Source of the DNA: CAYVZU01 sp964455935
Lineage (GTDB): Bacteria > Fibrobacterota > CAYVZU01
Reading direction: 5' to 3'
NCBI GenBank assembly: GCA_964455935.1
Contig: CAYVZU010000040.1
Span: 1 to 28,541 of the forward strand
DNA: 28,541 nt
The notes beneath the pieces were generated by a model. The model made no database searches. It worked only from the letters and a program-made list of their open reading frames with translations, and was not told where the DNA came from. This document shows, piece after piece, positions 7,052 through 14,973 of the stretch. Within the stretch, counting starts at the first letter, position 1; every line of letters begins with the position of its first letter. The position numbers were made by a program, and so were the translations under genes.

Positions 7052-7354
7052 ATGGACTCGATTCTTAATGATCCCAGAATATCCAGGCGCATGCGCGTGC
7101 TGTGCTCCAATTGCCGCTGGCTCGAGAAGGATTTTGACCAGTGCAAGCAGCTGCGAAAGGGTTTTGACTGTACCCGTTACCATGTGAAGCTTGATATTGA
7201 AACTAAGCGGACGAATGATGTTGCCCTAAACGATCCCTTCAGTTGGCTGGGTTCAAGGAAAAAGCTGGAAGCGCGGCCTGCGCCTTTGCCAATCAATCCG
7301 GGGAATCAGGCCCGACTATCGGAATCCGGGACGCAGAAGTCCGGCGCGGCTTGA
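7052..7354 (+). CDS. small four-cysteine protein, unknown
   Basis: 100 residues from the ATG at 7052; a TTG at 6998 would add 18. Not recognised. The middle contains CSNCRWLEKDFDQCKQLRKG and a fourth Cys three residues later, that is Cys-x2-Cys-x9-Cys-x8-Cys, a spacing that could bind zinc or an Fe-S cluster. The last third is rich in Pro, Ser and Lys and looks disordered. There is no signal peptide or membrane segment. No good ribosome-binding site precedes either start, which lowers confidence; the regular Cys pattern argues that it is real. It sits between the DUF503 gene and the convergent dCMP deaminase gene. Confidence 0.45.
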   Translation: MDSILNDPRISRRMRVLCSNCRWLEKDFDQCKQLRKGFDCTRYHVKLDIETKRTNDVALNDPFSWLGSRKKLEARPAPLPINPGNQARLSESGTQKSGAA

Positions 7355-7417
7355 AGACTGCACCTCTGGCTTGCAGCCACTCACGACTCCCGACATCCGT
7401 CTCTCAACCTTTCCTGA

Positions 7418-7915
7418 CTACTGATTCTCGTATTTCAGAACATCTTCGTTCTTGTAGACAAGTTCAATCCCGGCATTGCCAAACATTTCTTCCGATTCTT
7501 TGCCCGCGTGATAGCGGCGCTCGCACACCACGCGCTTGATTCCGCAATTAATGATAAGCATGGCGCATGTGCGGCATGGCGTCATGCGGCAATACAGCGT
7601 GGCTTCGGTGATTGAGACTCCCAGCTTCGCCGCCTGGCAGATCGCATTCTGCTCGGCATGTACGGTGCGGACGCAGTGCTGTGTGACCGAGCCGTCTTCA
7701 TGCATCATCTTCTTCATTTGATGGCCAATCTCGTCACAGTGTGCCAATCCGCGGGGCGAACCCACATATCCGGTGACCAGCAGCTGTTTGTCTTTGGCAA
7801 TGACACATCCGCTTCGGCCCCGGTCGCACGTAGCGCGCTTGGCAATGGCATTGGCCACTTCCATGAAGTAATCATCCCAGGAAGGCCGCTGGTAGTTGGG
7901 ATCGTTTTCCACCAT
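7418..7915 (-). CDS. deoxycytidylate (dCMP) deaminase family, ComEB-like
   Basis: 165 residues of the zinc-dependent cytidine/deoxycytidylate deaminase fold. The catalytic signature is complete: His86-Ala-Glu88 in VHAEQN, and Pro113-Cys114-Arg-Thr-Cys117 in MTPCRTCAMLI, giving the zinc ligands His86, Cys114, Cys117 and the proton-shuttling Glu88. Cys30, Cys60 and nearby His residues may form the second, structural zinc site seen in phage T4 dCMP deaminase. Known reaction: dCMP to dUMP, feeding dTMP synthesis. GGAGA precedes the ATG at a normal distance. The gene stands alone, convergent with the small four-cysteine gene. A ComEB name is possible but no competence genes are present. Confidence 0.92.
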   Translation of the reverse strand: MVENDPNYQRPSWDDYFMEVANAIAKRATCDRGRSGCVIAKDKQLLVTGYVGSPRGLAHCDEIGHQMKKMMHEDGSVTQHCVRTVHAEQNAICQAAKLGVSITEATLYCRMTPCRTCAMLIINCGIKRVVCERRYHAGKESEEMFGNAGIELVYKNEDVLKYENQ

Positions 7916-8141
7916 GGTTTCTCCATTTGCTGAAAGCTATCCTGTTCGATTTTCAAAGCAAATATAGTTGATTCGCTCCAAATCACGCAGAACGCGCATA
8001 CGTTTCCACAATGGGCAGGACCCCGCAAGTTGAAGCAAAACATCAAGTTGGGTGTATCTGCCAAACGATTGGGGAACTCAAGCGAACAAGTCCGTTTGAC
8101 GATATACAGGGTGAAGGGATTCGGACCACTTACGGACAAGG

Positions 8142-8339
8142 ATGTGCCGTATGATTCGCCAACCGCAGACCGATAAACGAGGCCAGTTCCTCTGGATGCC
8201 CAGAAAGCACCGCGAACGCTATATCAGGGCTTTGCGAAAACGCATTCAAGGGGGTTACTACTCCGACGAGCAAATCATTTCCGCGATTTGCGATAAGCTC
8301 GCGCCGGTCTTTGACGACGAAGCCGAGCGAGCGGCCTAA
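8142..8339 (+). CDS. small protein with FlgM-like C-terminal pattern
   Basis: 65 residues (62 if started at the ATG at 8151). Basic N-terminus and acidic C-terminus. The stretch RERYIRALRKRIQGGYYSDE, followed by an Ile-rich helix and KLAPVF, resembles the C-terminal pattern of anti-sigma-28 factor FlgM (helix, I-x-x-G-x-Y, helix with A-x-x-L), but the similarity is short and could be structural only. AAGGA at 8135-8139 fits the ATG at 8151 better than that at 8142. It is followed by an excellent terminator, which supports a real transcription unit. No flagellar genes are seen nearby, so the FlgM idea is speculative. Confidence 0.5.
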   Translation: MCRMIRQPQTDKRGQFLWMPRKHRERYIRALRKRIQGGYYSDEQIISAICDKLAPVFDDEAERAA

Positions 8340-8370
8340 AGACTACGCCCGGAAACGCTTTCGGGCACAT

Positions 8371-8406
8371 AAGAGACGGGCACCTGTTCAGAGGTGCCCG
8401 TCTCTT
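8371..8406 (+). terminator. rho-independent terminator after small ORF
   Basis: A perfect 15-base stem, AAGAGACGGGCACCT (8371-8385) with AGGTGCCCGTCTCTT (8392-8406), around a six-base loop GTTCAG, ending in CTCTTTTCT. It lies 31 bases after the stop of the small FlgM-like gene and matches the + direction. Confidence 0.92.
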
Positions 8407-8865
8407 TTCTCAGTAATTAATAGGTCTCTTCAGCAGAAGTTTTGAAATTCGCATACCTCACTGCCTTTCCGGCCAGTCGCAGGAAGAATCGGTTAAAGAA
8501 CTGGTGGCCGCGGCCGCCTAATCCCAGGCCTGCCAGATCGCCCAACGGTTTTGCACCCCTCACCCGCCCGGCACCTGAATCAGCTCAACATTTTCTCCAT
8601 GGCCTGTTGTCTTGTCCCATTTGCTGCTTAAAAATCATAAGCGGAATATGATGATATTGAGCAAACAATCATTGCCTTTCCAGGTCAAAGAGGTTATTGT
8701 TATGGTGTGGATATAACTATGGAAAGCAACTTAAAAGCAAGATCAGCATCCGTACTAACAGATATCTGCCTGTTTAATAATATGAACCGAATGTGCCTTT
8801 GGGTGCTTATCTTGTTAAGCGGCGCAGAGGCGTGGCGGTTCACAAGCGCAGGGAGGTGAAAAACG
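8407..8865. other. 459-base gap, no gene supported
   Basis: Between the terminator and the TIGR02147 gene no ORF is convincing. The second half (about 8640-8780) is more AT-rich than its surroundings and probably carries the promoter of the regulator/exported-protein pair, but no clear -35/-10 pair could be picked out. A short open frame ending at about 8520 (…SGQSQEESVKELVAAAA-stop) has gene-like composition but no start codon, and may be a remnant or chance. Confidence 0.4.
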
Positions 8866-9690
8866 GTGGTCAATATTTTCCAATACCAGAACTATCGCGC
8901 GTTTCTCAAAGATTTCCTTGACGAGGAAAAAAACGCCAATCCGCATTTTTCGCACCGGGCGATTCTTATGCGAATGGAGGTTTCCTCCAGCGGGTTCCTA
9001 GCCAATGTGATCTCCGGCAGAAACAATCTTACAAACTCGCATGTGTCCAAGCTGTCCAAGATTCTAAGACTGGACAAGGCCCAGTCGCAGTATTTCGAGT
9101 GGCTGGGGCATTTCACACAGGCCAAGACCATGGACGAGAAGAACGACTATTACCTGCGCATGGCGGATTTGCAGAAATCCAAGCTCAAGGTTCTCGACGC
9201 GTCACAGCTGTCCTTTTTCGCCAAATGGCACTATTCCATTATCCGGGAGCTTCTGAACTTTTTCGAGTTCCGGGATGATTATAAGGACCTGGCCAGGCGG
9301 GTCGACCCGCCCATCAGGGAATCCGAAGCCAGGGAAGCCGTTGCGGCCCTGGAAAAAATGGGGCTGATCGTGAAAGACGAAAGCGGAGTGTACCGCCAAA
9401 AGGAGGCGATCATCTCATCAGGCGACGAGGTCAGCTCCATGCACGTGGTCAATTACCAGCTCGCGACCATGGACCGGGCCAAGCGCGCGCTGGAAAAAAT
9501 CCGCGGGACCGACCGCGACATTTCCGTGCTGACGATGACTCTTTCGGACAAGAGCTTCCGCGAAATTAAAAGCGAGGTCCAGCAATTCCGCAAAAAGCTG
9601 CTGCGGATCGCGGAGCTGGAGACCAATCCCGACCAGGTATTTCAGTTGAACATAAACCTGTTTTCCGTCACGAAAAGAAAGGAGATGTGA
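8866..9690 (+). CDS. TIGR02147 family putative DNA-binding regulator
   Basis: 274 residues. Typical opening VNIFQYQNYRAFLKDFLDE and an N-terminal helical region about 30-75 with SSSGFLANVISGRNNLT and SKLSKILRLDKAQSQYF, resembling a Cro/C1-like helix-turn-helix, then a helical middle (FFAKWHYSIIRELL) and a predicted winged-helix-like part around residues 145-190. These are features of the family first defined as a paralogous group in Fibrobacter succinogenes. Function there is inferred to be transcriptional regulation. The start is a GTG preceded by GGAGGTGA at 8852-8859. It is followed after one base by a gene for an exported protein, with the ribosome-binding site of the second gene inside the end of this one, so the two are translationally linked. 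Supports assignment of the organism to Fibrobacterota or a neighbour. Confidence 0.85.
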   Translation: MVNIFQYQNYRAFLKDFLDEEKNANPHFSHRAILMRMEVSSSGFLANVISGRNNLTNSHVSKLSKILRLDKAQSQYFEWLGHFTQAKTMDEKNDYYLRMADLQKSKLKVLDASQLSFFAKWHYSIIRELLNFFEFRDDYKDLARRVDPPIRESEAREAVAALEKMGLIVKDESGVYRQKEAIISSGDEVSSMHVVNYQLATMDRAKRALEKIRGTDRDISVLTMTLSDKSFREIKSEVQQFRKKLLRIAELETNPDQVFQLNINLFSVTKRKEM

Positions 9691-9691
9691 C

Positions 9692-11008
9692 ATGCTAAGT
9701 TTCTATCGGTCCCCAAAACGCCTCTGGATAAACGGTCTGTGCCTTTTCATGCTGCTGCTCACCGCCGCAGCGGGTTTGCAGTGTGCCTCAAAAATCGCCG
9801 GAAGCGGCAACGAGGCCGGCAACAACGCGCTGGCCGCGGCCGCCAATGCGTTGATCGATCTGCCTTCGTCTTTGGCCAAGACCCAGGCAGGAATTCCAAA
9901 AATCGCCAAAACGGCCGCCACGCCCGTTGAGATCGCCCGCGAGATGTACGATGGCGTGCGGGACCATGTGGGATTCGCCGATGCCCTGGTGAATGGTCCC
10001 TTTGGCGTGAAGCCCCTAATCCTGTTCTGGAAGGACAGCATCGATTGGCAGCACGTGAAGACCGTGGGCGAGATTACCTACACCGAGCCCGGGATCAAAC
10101 TGGTAGCCTCCGTCGATACTTCGAAAGAATTAAGTTATCAACTGATCATCTATGCCACCGCCGCCACGAGCCAAACCAAAGCCCTGCAGATCGACTTCAA
10201 TGGCGACTTGACTTATCCTAAAGGCACGGTATACTATTGTCTGGATGCGCTGAATCCCACGGAGTTTGACGATAGCATTAAAATTCTCGTGGACTTCAGC
10301 AAAACCGACACCGCCCGCACCCTGGAGATCCAGGTGACAACGGCCCGGCCCCGGAAGCTCGATGACCCGCAAACTCTATCGTACAGCATGATTGAGAGAA
10401 ACGGGATCGTGCACATCTCAGGAGCCTCCTATCACCCGGACATTGACAGCATCCTTGTCGATACCGTGGGCCACTGCTACGTCTTCAAGGCCAAGGCCGA
10501 TACGTTTCACAATCTGGCCACCGTGGAGATCGGGCTGCCGCCGGCGACCTACGCAAACAATGACACTACGGTCTTCACCACCTATGGTTTGGCCAACTTG
10601 TATTCAAATGTGGTGCTTCGCCAAATCAAATCCGACGCCACAAGCGATACGGTGAAAATGCTCGTTGCGGCGTCATATCAGAGCAATCTGTCAATCGAAG
10701 GAGTCTTCCTTGGCATCCTGGCGGGCACGGTCACACTGCCGCCTCCGTCCGCGATAAACAGCATGACCGCTGCGGACTTGGAGGAGTTCCTGACATTGAA
10801 CGCCAACGTTTCCAATCCCCAACCAAGGAGCGATTTCGCCAGCCTGTTGTTTGTCATGAACCTGGACCGCCCGGTCTACTTCGACAAAGATGGCTATGTA
10901 GCCGACGGCCTGCCGACGCCCGCTCAGTTTGGGGCACTCTCGCTCACCGACTTCGGCCTAGCCGTCAAAGTGCCCAGTACCATCAAGACCCTGTCCATCA
11001 ATTATTGA
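9692..11008 (+). CDS. exported protein, probable lipoprotein, paired with TIGR02147 regulator
   Basis: 438 residues. N-terminal signal: basic SPKRLW, hydrophobic LCLFMLLLTAAAG, then LQC with Cys31. The residue before Cys is Gln, unlike the Gly/Ala/Ser of a normal lipobox, so either an unusual lipoprotein or signal peptidase I cleavage after AAA. The mature start CASKIAGSGNEAGNN resembles, from memory, the tether of Fibrobacter lipoproteins (C…IAG…E…N). The body is rich in beta-type sequence with Thr, Asp and Val, without a motif I recognise. AAGGAG precedes the ATG, and the gap to the regulator gene is one base. A terminator follows at 11038-11061. Cell-surface or periplasmic function unknown; its tight pairing with a regulator suggests that the regulator controls or senses it. 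Confidence 0.82.
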   Translation: MLSFYRSPKRLWINGLCLFMLLLTAAAGLQCASKIAGSGNEAGNNALAAAANALIDLPSSLAKTQAGIPKIAKTAATPVEIAREMYDGVRDHVGFADALVNGPFGVKPLILFWKDSIDWQHVKTVGEITYTEPGIKLVASVDTSKELSYQLIIYATAATSQTKALQIDFNGDLTYPKGTVYYCLDALNPTEFDDSIKILVDFSKTDTARTLEIQVTTARPRKLDDPQTLSYSMIERNGIVHISGASYHPDIDSILVDTVGHCYVFKAKADTFHNLATVEIGLPPATYANNDTTVFTTYGLANLYSNVVLRQIKSDATSDTVKMLVAASYQSNLSIEGVFLGILAGTVTLPPPSAINSMTAADLEEFLTLNANVSNPQPRSDFASLLFVMNLDRPVYFDKDGYVADGLPTPAQFGALSLTDFGLAVKVPSTIKTLSINY

Positions 11009-11037
11009 TCCGGCCCCGCAACGCCGGTTATCACCAC

Positions 11038-11061
11038 AAAGGCGCCCCTTGGGGCGCCTTT
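11038..11061 (+). terminator. rho-independent terminator after exported-protein gene
   Basis: Stem AAAGGCGCCCC (11038-11048) pairs with GGGGCGCCTTT (11051-11061) across a TT tip, followed by TTGTTTTT. It lies 30 bases after the stop at 11008. Read on the other strand it lies downstream of the STAS gene, with a poorer T-tract, so it may act weakly in both directions. Confidence 0.88.
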
Positions 11062-11122
11062 TGTTTTTCGGCGGACTGGCGAAAATGCGCAGCAATCGCT
11101 GGCGGGATAAAAACAGAAAAAC

Positions 11123-11428
11123 TCAGGTGCGGATCACTGGAAAAATCCGGTCCAGGTTGGTGATCCGGAAGATCTCCAACACATCGGGCGAGGGATTGAT
11201 GATGCGGATCTTGGCGTCGTTTTCCGGCAGCCGGTTTCGGAACATCACCAGCGTATCGACGAAAGCCGAACCCACATAGCCAATTAAGGAAAGGTCGAGG
11301 TGGATCTCTTCGGAATCCTTTGCTTTGTCCAGTGCGGCCATGAGCTTGGACCCGCACAGACGATCGATCTCGCCGGTCACCTTTAAAAGGGCTATATCCG
11401 GGTTAGAACGAGTGATTTCGATTTCCAT
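11123..11428 (-). CDS. STAS-domain protein, anti-sigma factor antagonist type
   Basis: 101 residues, a single STAS domain: MEIEITRSNPDIALLKVTGE start strand, DLSLIGYVGSAFVDTL central motif, then a strand KIRIINPSPDVLEIFRITNL typical of SpoIIAA/RsbV antagonists. Ser54 aligns with the region that in SpoIIAA is phosphorylated (DSSG), although here it reads VGSA, so the partner kinase may differ or phosphorylation may be absent. Known role of the family: binds an anti-sigma factor/serine kinase and frees a sigma factor, or acts in polarity and partner-switch signalling. No RsbW-like kinase or phosphatase is adjacent. GAGGAGGA precedes the ATG. Monocistronic by position. Confidence 0.88.
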   Translation of the reverse strand: MEIEITRSNPDIALLKVTGEIDRLCGSKLMAALDKAKDSEEIHLDLSLIGYVGSAFVDTLVMFRNRLPENDAKIRIINPSPDVLEIFRITNLDRIFPVIRT

Positions 11429-12126
11429 AATTCCTCCTCAATAGCCCAAGGACCTGGTCGCGGCGTTGCCCACCTTCCCTGACAGGCAGCTCCAGCCCAA
11501 TAATGAAGATAATATAACTGGTGTTGGCCGCAATAGGCTCTCTGCGGTTGGCAAAGAGAACCAGCGCATGAGGGGAAAGACCGAATCTCTCCGGTCCACA
11601 AATGTTCGGTCGGCTTTTTCATCACTGCATGCTTCAATCATACTCCGCAAACACTTTTAAGAAAAGCCCTGCCTCGTTCTCTTTGCGGTTTGCGAAGAAT
11701 CCGGTCCGGCAGGCCTTCCTCGTAAACGACGCCGTCGTAAGGAAAGCAGATCCGATTGGCCACCTCCCCGGACAAAATTAATCTGATGCGCGGCAACCAG
11801 CATTATCATGTCTTCCAAGGCCAGCTCGCGCACAATGTGCTTAACACCTCGGAAATCAGTTCCGGACAGCCAGCCCCCAGGACAGGATGCAGACTTCGGC
11901 GATGCATCCGGGCTCGTTCTTTGGCGGCAGGTCGTTTTGATCCGGGCATTGATGACTTCGTTCCGGGACAAAAAGGCCCGGACCTGAACCGCATGGAACA
12001 GACTTCGGCCGGCCGGAACCAGCAGCAACAATGGTAGAGTTCCGGCCAAGGACAGCCGGCACCCGGAATTGACCCTTTGACCCATACCCCTTCCTCGAAA
12101 GTCGTTTCATTTTATATATTTGGTCT
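11429..12126. other. 698-base gap, possible decayed coding DNA
   Basis: No intact gene is convincing. On the minus strand pieces that look protein-like occur in different frames: HIVRELALEDMIMLVAAHQI around 11790-11850 in one frame, and SGEVANRICFPYDGVVYEEG around 11715-11775 in another, with stops between. This would fit a gene destroyed by frameshifts, but the fragments are not recognised. Two weak stem-loops with related words are at 11538-11558 and 11677-11699; GTTCTCTTTGC at 11676-11686 is repeated inverted at 11551-11561. A further 7-base stem at 11579-11611 is followed by T-rich DNA. Confidence 0.4.
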
Positions 12127-12375
12127 ATGGCAATTCGCTGGATCAAGCACGTTCTTATTGACGGCCGGAAACAGACACTGGAAATCCAGATTGGCGACCA
12201 TTTCATCGGCGACAAGGCCTATACACGGATCGGCAAAGAAACCGAGAAATGGTTCAGGAACAAGGCCGAAACCCGAGAAGGCGTTTTGGCGGAAGGCTTG
12301 GCTGTTCTGCGGGCGCAACTCGGCGCCAGACAGGTCTCCACGCTCGACGGCCGGCCCTTCGATTGGCTGCCCTGA
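12127..12375 (+). CDS. small conserved-looking hypothetical protein upstream of GH57
   Basis: 82 residues, mixed charged and hydrophobic, no signal peptide or membrane segment, no known motif. Regular composition (KHVLIDGRKQTLEIQIGDH, then KETEKWFRNKAETREGVLAE) suggests a compact alpha/beta protein. It ends 48 bases before the GH57 gene on the same strand and could be cotranscribed with it. No clear ribosome-binding site; the upstream DNA is AT-rich (TTTTATATATT at 12110-12120). Function unknown. A long antisense frame across this region is a shadow of the GH57 gene. Confidence 0.6.
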   Translation: MAIRWIKHVLIDGRKQTLEIQIGDHFIGDKAYTRIGKETEKWFRNKAETREGVLAEGLAVLRAQLGARQVSTLDGRPFDWLP

Positions 12376-12423
12376 GGCCCGGATCTTCCAAGCCACATTG
12401 ATCCACCGGGAATTCCTGCACGA

Positions 12424-14943
12424 ATGAGCAGCGCTGAAAATCCGATCTATCTGGTTCTGCACGGGCATTTCTACCAACCGCCGCGTGAAAATCCCTGGAC
12501 CCAGCGCATCGAGCGCCAACCCAGCGCCGCGCCCGATCATGACTGGAACCAGCGCATTGCCCAACAATGTTACATCCCCAACGCCTGCTCGCGCCTGCTC
12601 GATCCACAAGGCCGCATTCAGCGCATTCTCAACAATTACGAACACATCAGCTTTGGCTTCGGCCCGCTTCTTTTTGCCTGGCTCCAACAGGAGGACCCCG
12701 AAGCCTACAGCCGCATTTTGGAGGCGGACCGGATCAGCCGCAAGCGCAACAACGGCCACGGCAACGCCATCGCGCAGGTTTACAACCATGTCATCCTTCC
12801 GCTGGCGGACCGGCGCGACAAGCTGACCCAGATTCGATGGGGCAAGGCGGATTTCCATCGACGGTTCGATCGCGAGCCCGAGTCGATCTGGCTGGCCGAA
12901 ACCGCCATCAATCGCGAAACGGTCGAGTGCCTGATTCAGGAAAATATCCGGTATGTGATTCTCTCTCCCCACCAGGCATTGCGTGTTCGCCAGTTGGGCG
13001 GCGATAAGGCCGAATGGACGGACGTCACGCGCGCCGACATTGACTCCAGCCAGGCTTACCGGGTTTTCCCCAAAGACGAGAAGGGCCGGCCCACGATGGA
13101 CGGCCACCTCGATGTTTTCTTTTATCACGGCCCCCTGGCCCACGGAATCAGCTTCGCCCATTTTCTGCGCGACGCGAAAAATCTTACGGAGTTGATCGCG
13201 GGCTATGCCAGGGGAAGCAACGGGAACACTCCGTTTTTGGTCAGCGCCGCCACCGATGGCGAGGTATACGGTCATCACGAGCCGTTCGGCGACATGTGTC
13301 TGGCCGCCCTTTTTGGCCTGTATGCAAACCCAGCGCGGATCAAGCCGGTGAACTATGGCTACTACCTCGAACTGTTCCCGCCCAAAATGGAAGCCGAGCT
13401 GAAGGACGCCCACGGCGAGGGCAGTTCCTGGAGCTGCGCCCACGGCGTGGGCCGCTGGGCGCGCGATTGCGGCTGTTCCACCGGAGCGGGACCTGGATGG
13501 AACCAGCAGTGGCGCGGCGCGTTGCGCCGCGGCTTCGAGGTCCTCAAGGCCGAGGCGGATCTGCTGTTGGAGCGCGAAGGCAGCCGGCTCTTCCGGTCTC
13601 CCTGGGAAGCGCGGGACGCCTACATCGACGTGATCTCATCCGACGACCGCACCCAGGCCCTTGCCGCGTTTTTGCAAAAGCATCTTCGGGCGGAGATTGC
13701 GCGGGCCGCCGACAAGCAGGAAGCCCTGTTTCTGTTGGAAGCCCAGCGCATGATCCAGTTCTCATTCACCTCTTGCGCATGGTTCTTCGCGGACATAAGC
13801 GGAATTGAGACCGTGCAAAACATGATCTTTGCCGCCCGCGCCATTGAATTGCTCCAGCCCTACTGCGATGCGCACCTGGAAGTCCTGCTGCTGAACGAAC
13901 TGAAAGAAGCCAAAAGCAACATCGGGGAAAAGACGGGCAAGGACATTTACCTGGAAGCGGTGCGCAATGCCGTGCTCGATCCCGTGCGCGCGGCGGCGTT
14001 CTTTGCCTTCGAATCGTTGCTGCTGGAAATGGACGACGCCCGGCCGGTTTATTCGTACCGGGTCCGGCCTTCCGCGGTCCACCCCAAGGGTGACCCAAAA
14101 CGGAACGCCGTGGTGTGTGATGTGGCGGTGCAGGATGCGCTGTCGGGCAACTGGCGCGAGCTTCTTTGCGCCGCCTTTTTTGATGCACAAGGCAACATGG
14201 TCTGCCATACGGCCAGCGAACGGGCCGCGGAAATCCGGCACGGTCTCGAATCCATTCCCTTCGATGCCGGCCAGTTTCCCGGCAAGGCCGCCAGCCTCTT
14301 TTCGAGCCGGCCCTTGAGCCTTGAGGAATTGCTCTTCGACCGGCGGGAGCAGATTGGGCAATCCGCGGCCGCGCGCTACACGGTCGAATGGAACGAGCGC
14401 AACAGGGAATTCAGCGACCGCGTCATCGAGCAGGCCCGCGTGCTGGCGCAGTGCGCGCCCGTGCTGCCAGCCCATGAACGCGCGCTGCTGGAATGTGTTT
14501 TCACGCGCAGGTTCCTGGAAAATGCGGAAGGCTACATTCGCGGGCCGGCCGAGGCCAAGACGCCGCCGCTATGGGATTTGTCGAAGCTGGCCCGGACGCT
14601 GGGAGTACAAATCGACAAGATGTCCCTGTCGGCGCCATTGCAGCAGCGCATTCACGCTCTGCTAAAGGGACTGGCCACCTCGCGAAGCCGCGCCGATTGC
14701 AGGGCGCTTCATGACCTGGTGCAGTTTGCCAACGATTTCAAAATCCCCTACACCAAGCGCGACAGCGAGAACCGGATGTATGAGATATTGGAGCAACGAA
14801 TGATGGAATGGATCACCGCGATCTGCAATCCATCGCGCCAGGCCGAGGAATACAATTTTGCCGTGGACGTACTGGCCCTAGCGGATGCCATGAACTTCAA
14901 CGCCGATCCCTATCGTGAAGCCCTGAACCGGTTGCGGAGATAA
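12424..14943 (+). CDS. glycoside hydrolase family 57 protein with DUF3536
   Basis: 839 residues. Starts with the GH57 hallmark HGHFYQPPRENPW (His13-Trp25). Nucleophile Glu159 in IWLAETAIN and acid/base Asp278 in SAATDGEVYGHHEP fit GH57 motifs 3 and 4. The GH57 barrel covers about residues 5-340; the rest, with SSWSCAHGVGRWARDCGC at about 336-353 and helical C-terminal segments, matches the DUF3536 type of large GH57 proteins. No signal peptide, so cytoplasmic; likely substrate is an alpha-glucan such as glycogen or maltodextrin (amylase, transferase or branching activity), not decided by sequence. No other glycogen genes are in the window. The small ORF at 12127 lies just upstream. Confidence 0.92.
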   Translation: MSSAENPIYLVLHGHFYQPPRENPWTQRIERQPSAAPDHDWNQRIAQQCYIPNACSRLLDPQGRIQRILNNYEHISFGFGPLLFAWLQQEDPEAYSRILEADRISRKRNNGHGNAIAQVYNHVILPLADRRDKLTQIRWGKADFHRRFDREPESIWLAETAINRETVECLIQENIRYVILSPHQALRVRQLGGDKAEWTDVTRADIDSSQAYRVFPKDEKGRPTMDGHLDVFFYHGPLAHGISFAHFLRDAKNLTELIAGYARGSNGNTPFLVSAATDGEVYGHHEPFGDMCLAALFGLYANPARIKPVNYGYYLELFPPKMEAELKDAHGEGSSWSCAHGVGRWARDCGCSTGAGPGWNQQWRGALRRGFEVLKAEADLLLEREGSRLFRSPWEARDAYIDVISSDDRTQALAAFLQKHLRAEIARAADKQEALFLLEAQRMIQFSFTSCAWFFADISGIETVQNMIFAARAIELLQPYCDAHLEVLLLNELKEAKSNIGEKTGKDIYLEAVRNAVLDPVRAAAFFAFESLLLEMDDARPVYSYRVRPSAVHPKGDPKRNAVVCDVAVQDALSGNWRELLCAAFFDAQGNMVCHTASERAAEIRHGLESIPFDAGQFPGKAASLFSSRPLSLEELLFDRREQIGQSAAARYTVEWNERNREFSDRVIEQARVLAQCAPVLPAHERALLECVFTRRFLENAEGYIRGPAEAKTPPLWDLSKLARTLGVQIDKMSLSAPLQQRIHALLKGLATSRSRADCRALHDLVQFANDFKIPYTKRDSENRMYEILEQRMMEWITAICNPSRQAEEYNFAVDVLALADAMNFNADPYREALNRLRR

Positions 14944-14973
14944 GTCCGTTCTTGTTTCTGCTTGCCCCCGCGC

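Noticed and set aside
8442..8651. 69-codon plus-strand frame
   Set aside because: Pro/Arg-rich, lies in a gap after a terminator, no start signals.
8719..8859. 46-codon frame (MESNLKARSASV start) just before the TIGR02147 gene
   Set aside because: No ribosome-binding site and no recognisable features; its end merely overlaps the ribosome-binding site of the next gene.
11657..12085. Minus-strand frame of 142 codons with a hydrophobic N-terminus
   Set aside because: The signal-like start is followed by Arg/Ser-rich low-quality sequence, has no good ribosome-binding site, and protein-like pieces jump between frames. Treated as possibly decayed DNA.
12112..13443. Minus-strand open frame of 443 codons
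   Set aside because: Antisense to the GH57 gene, whose active-site motifs are plain on the other strand.
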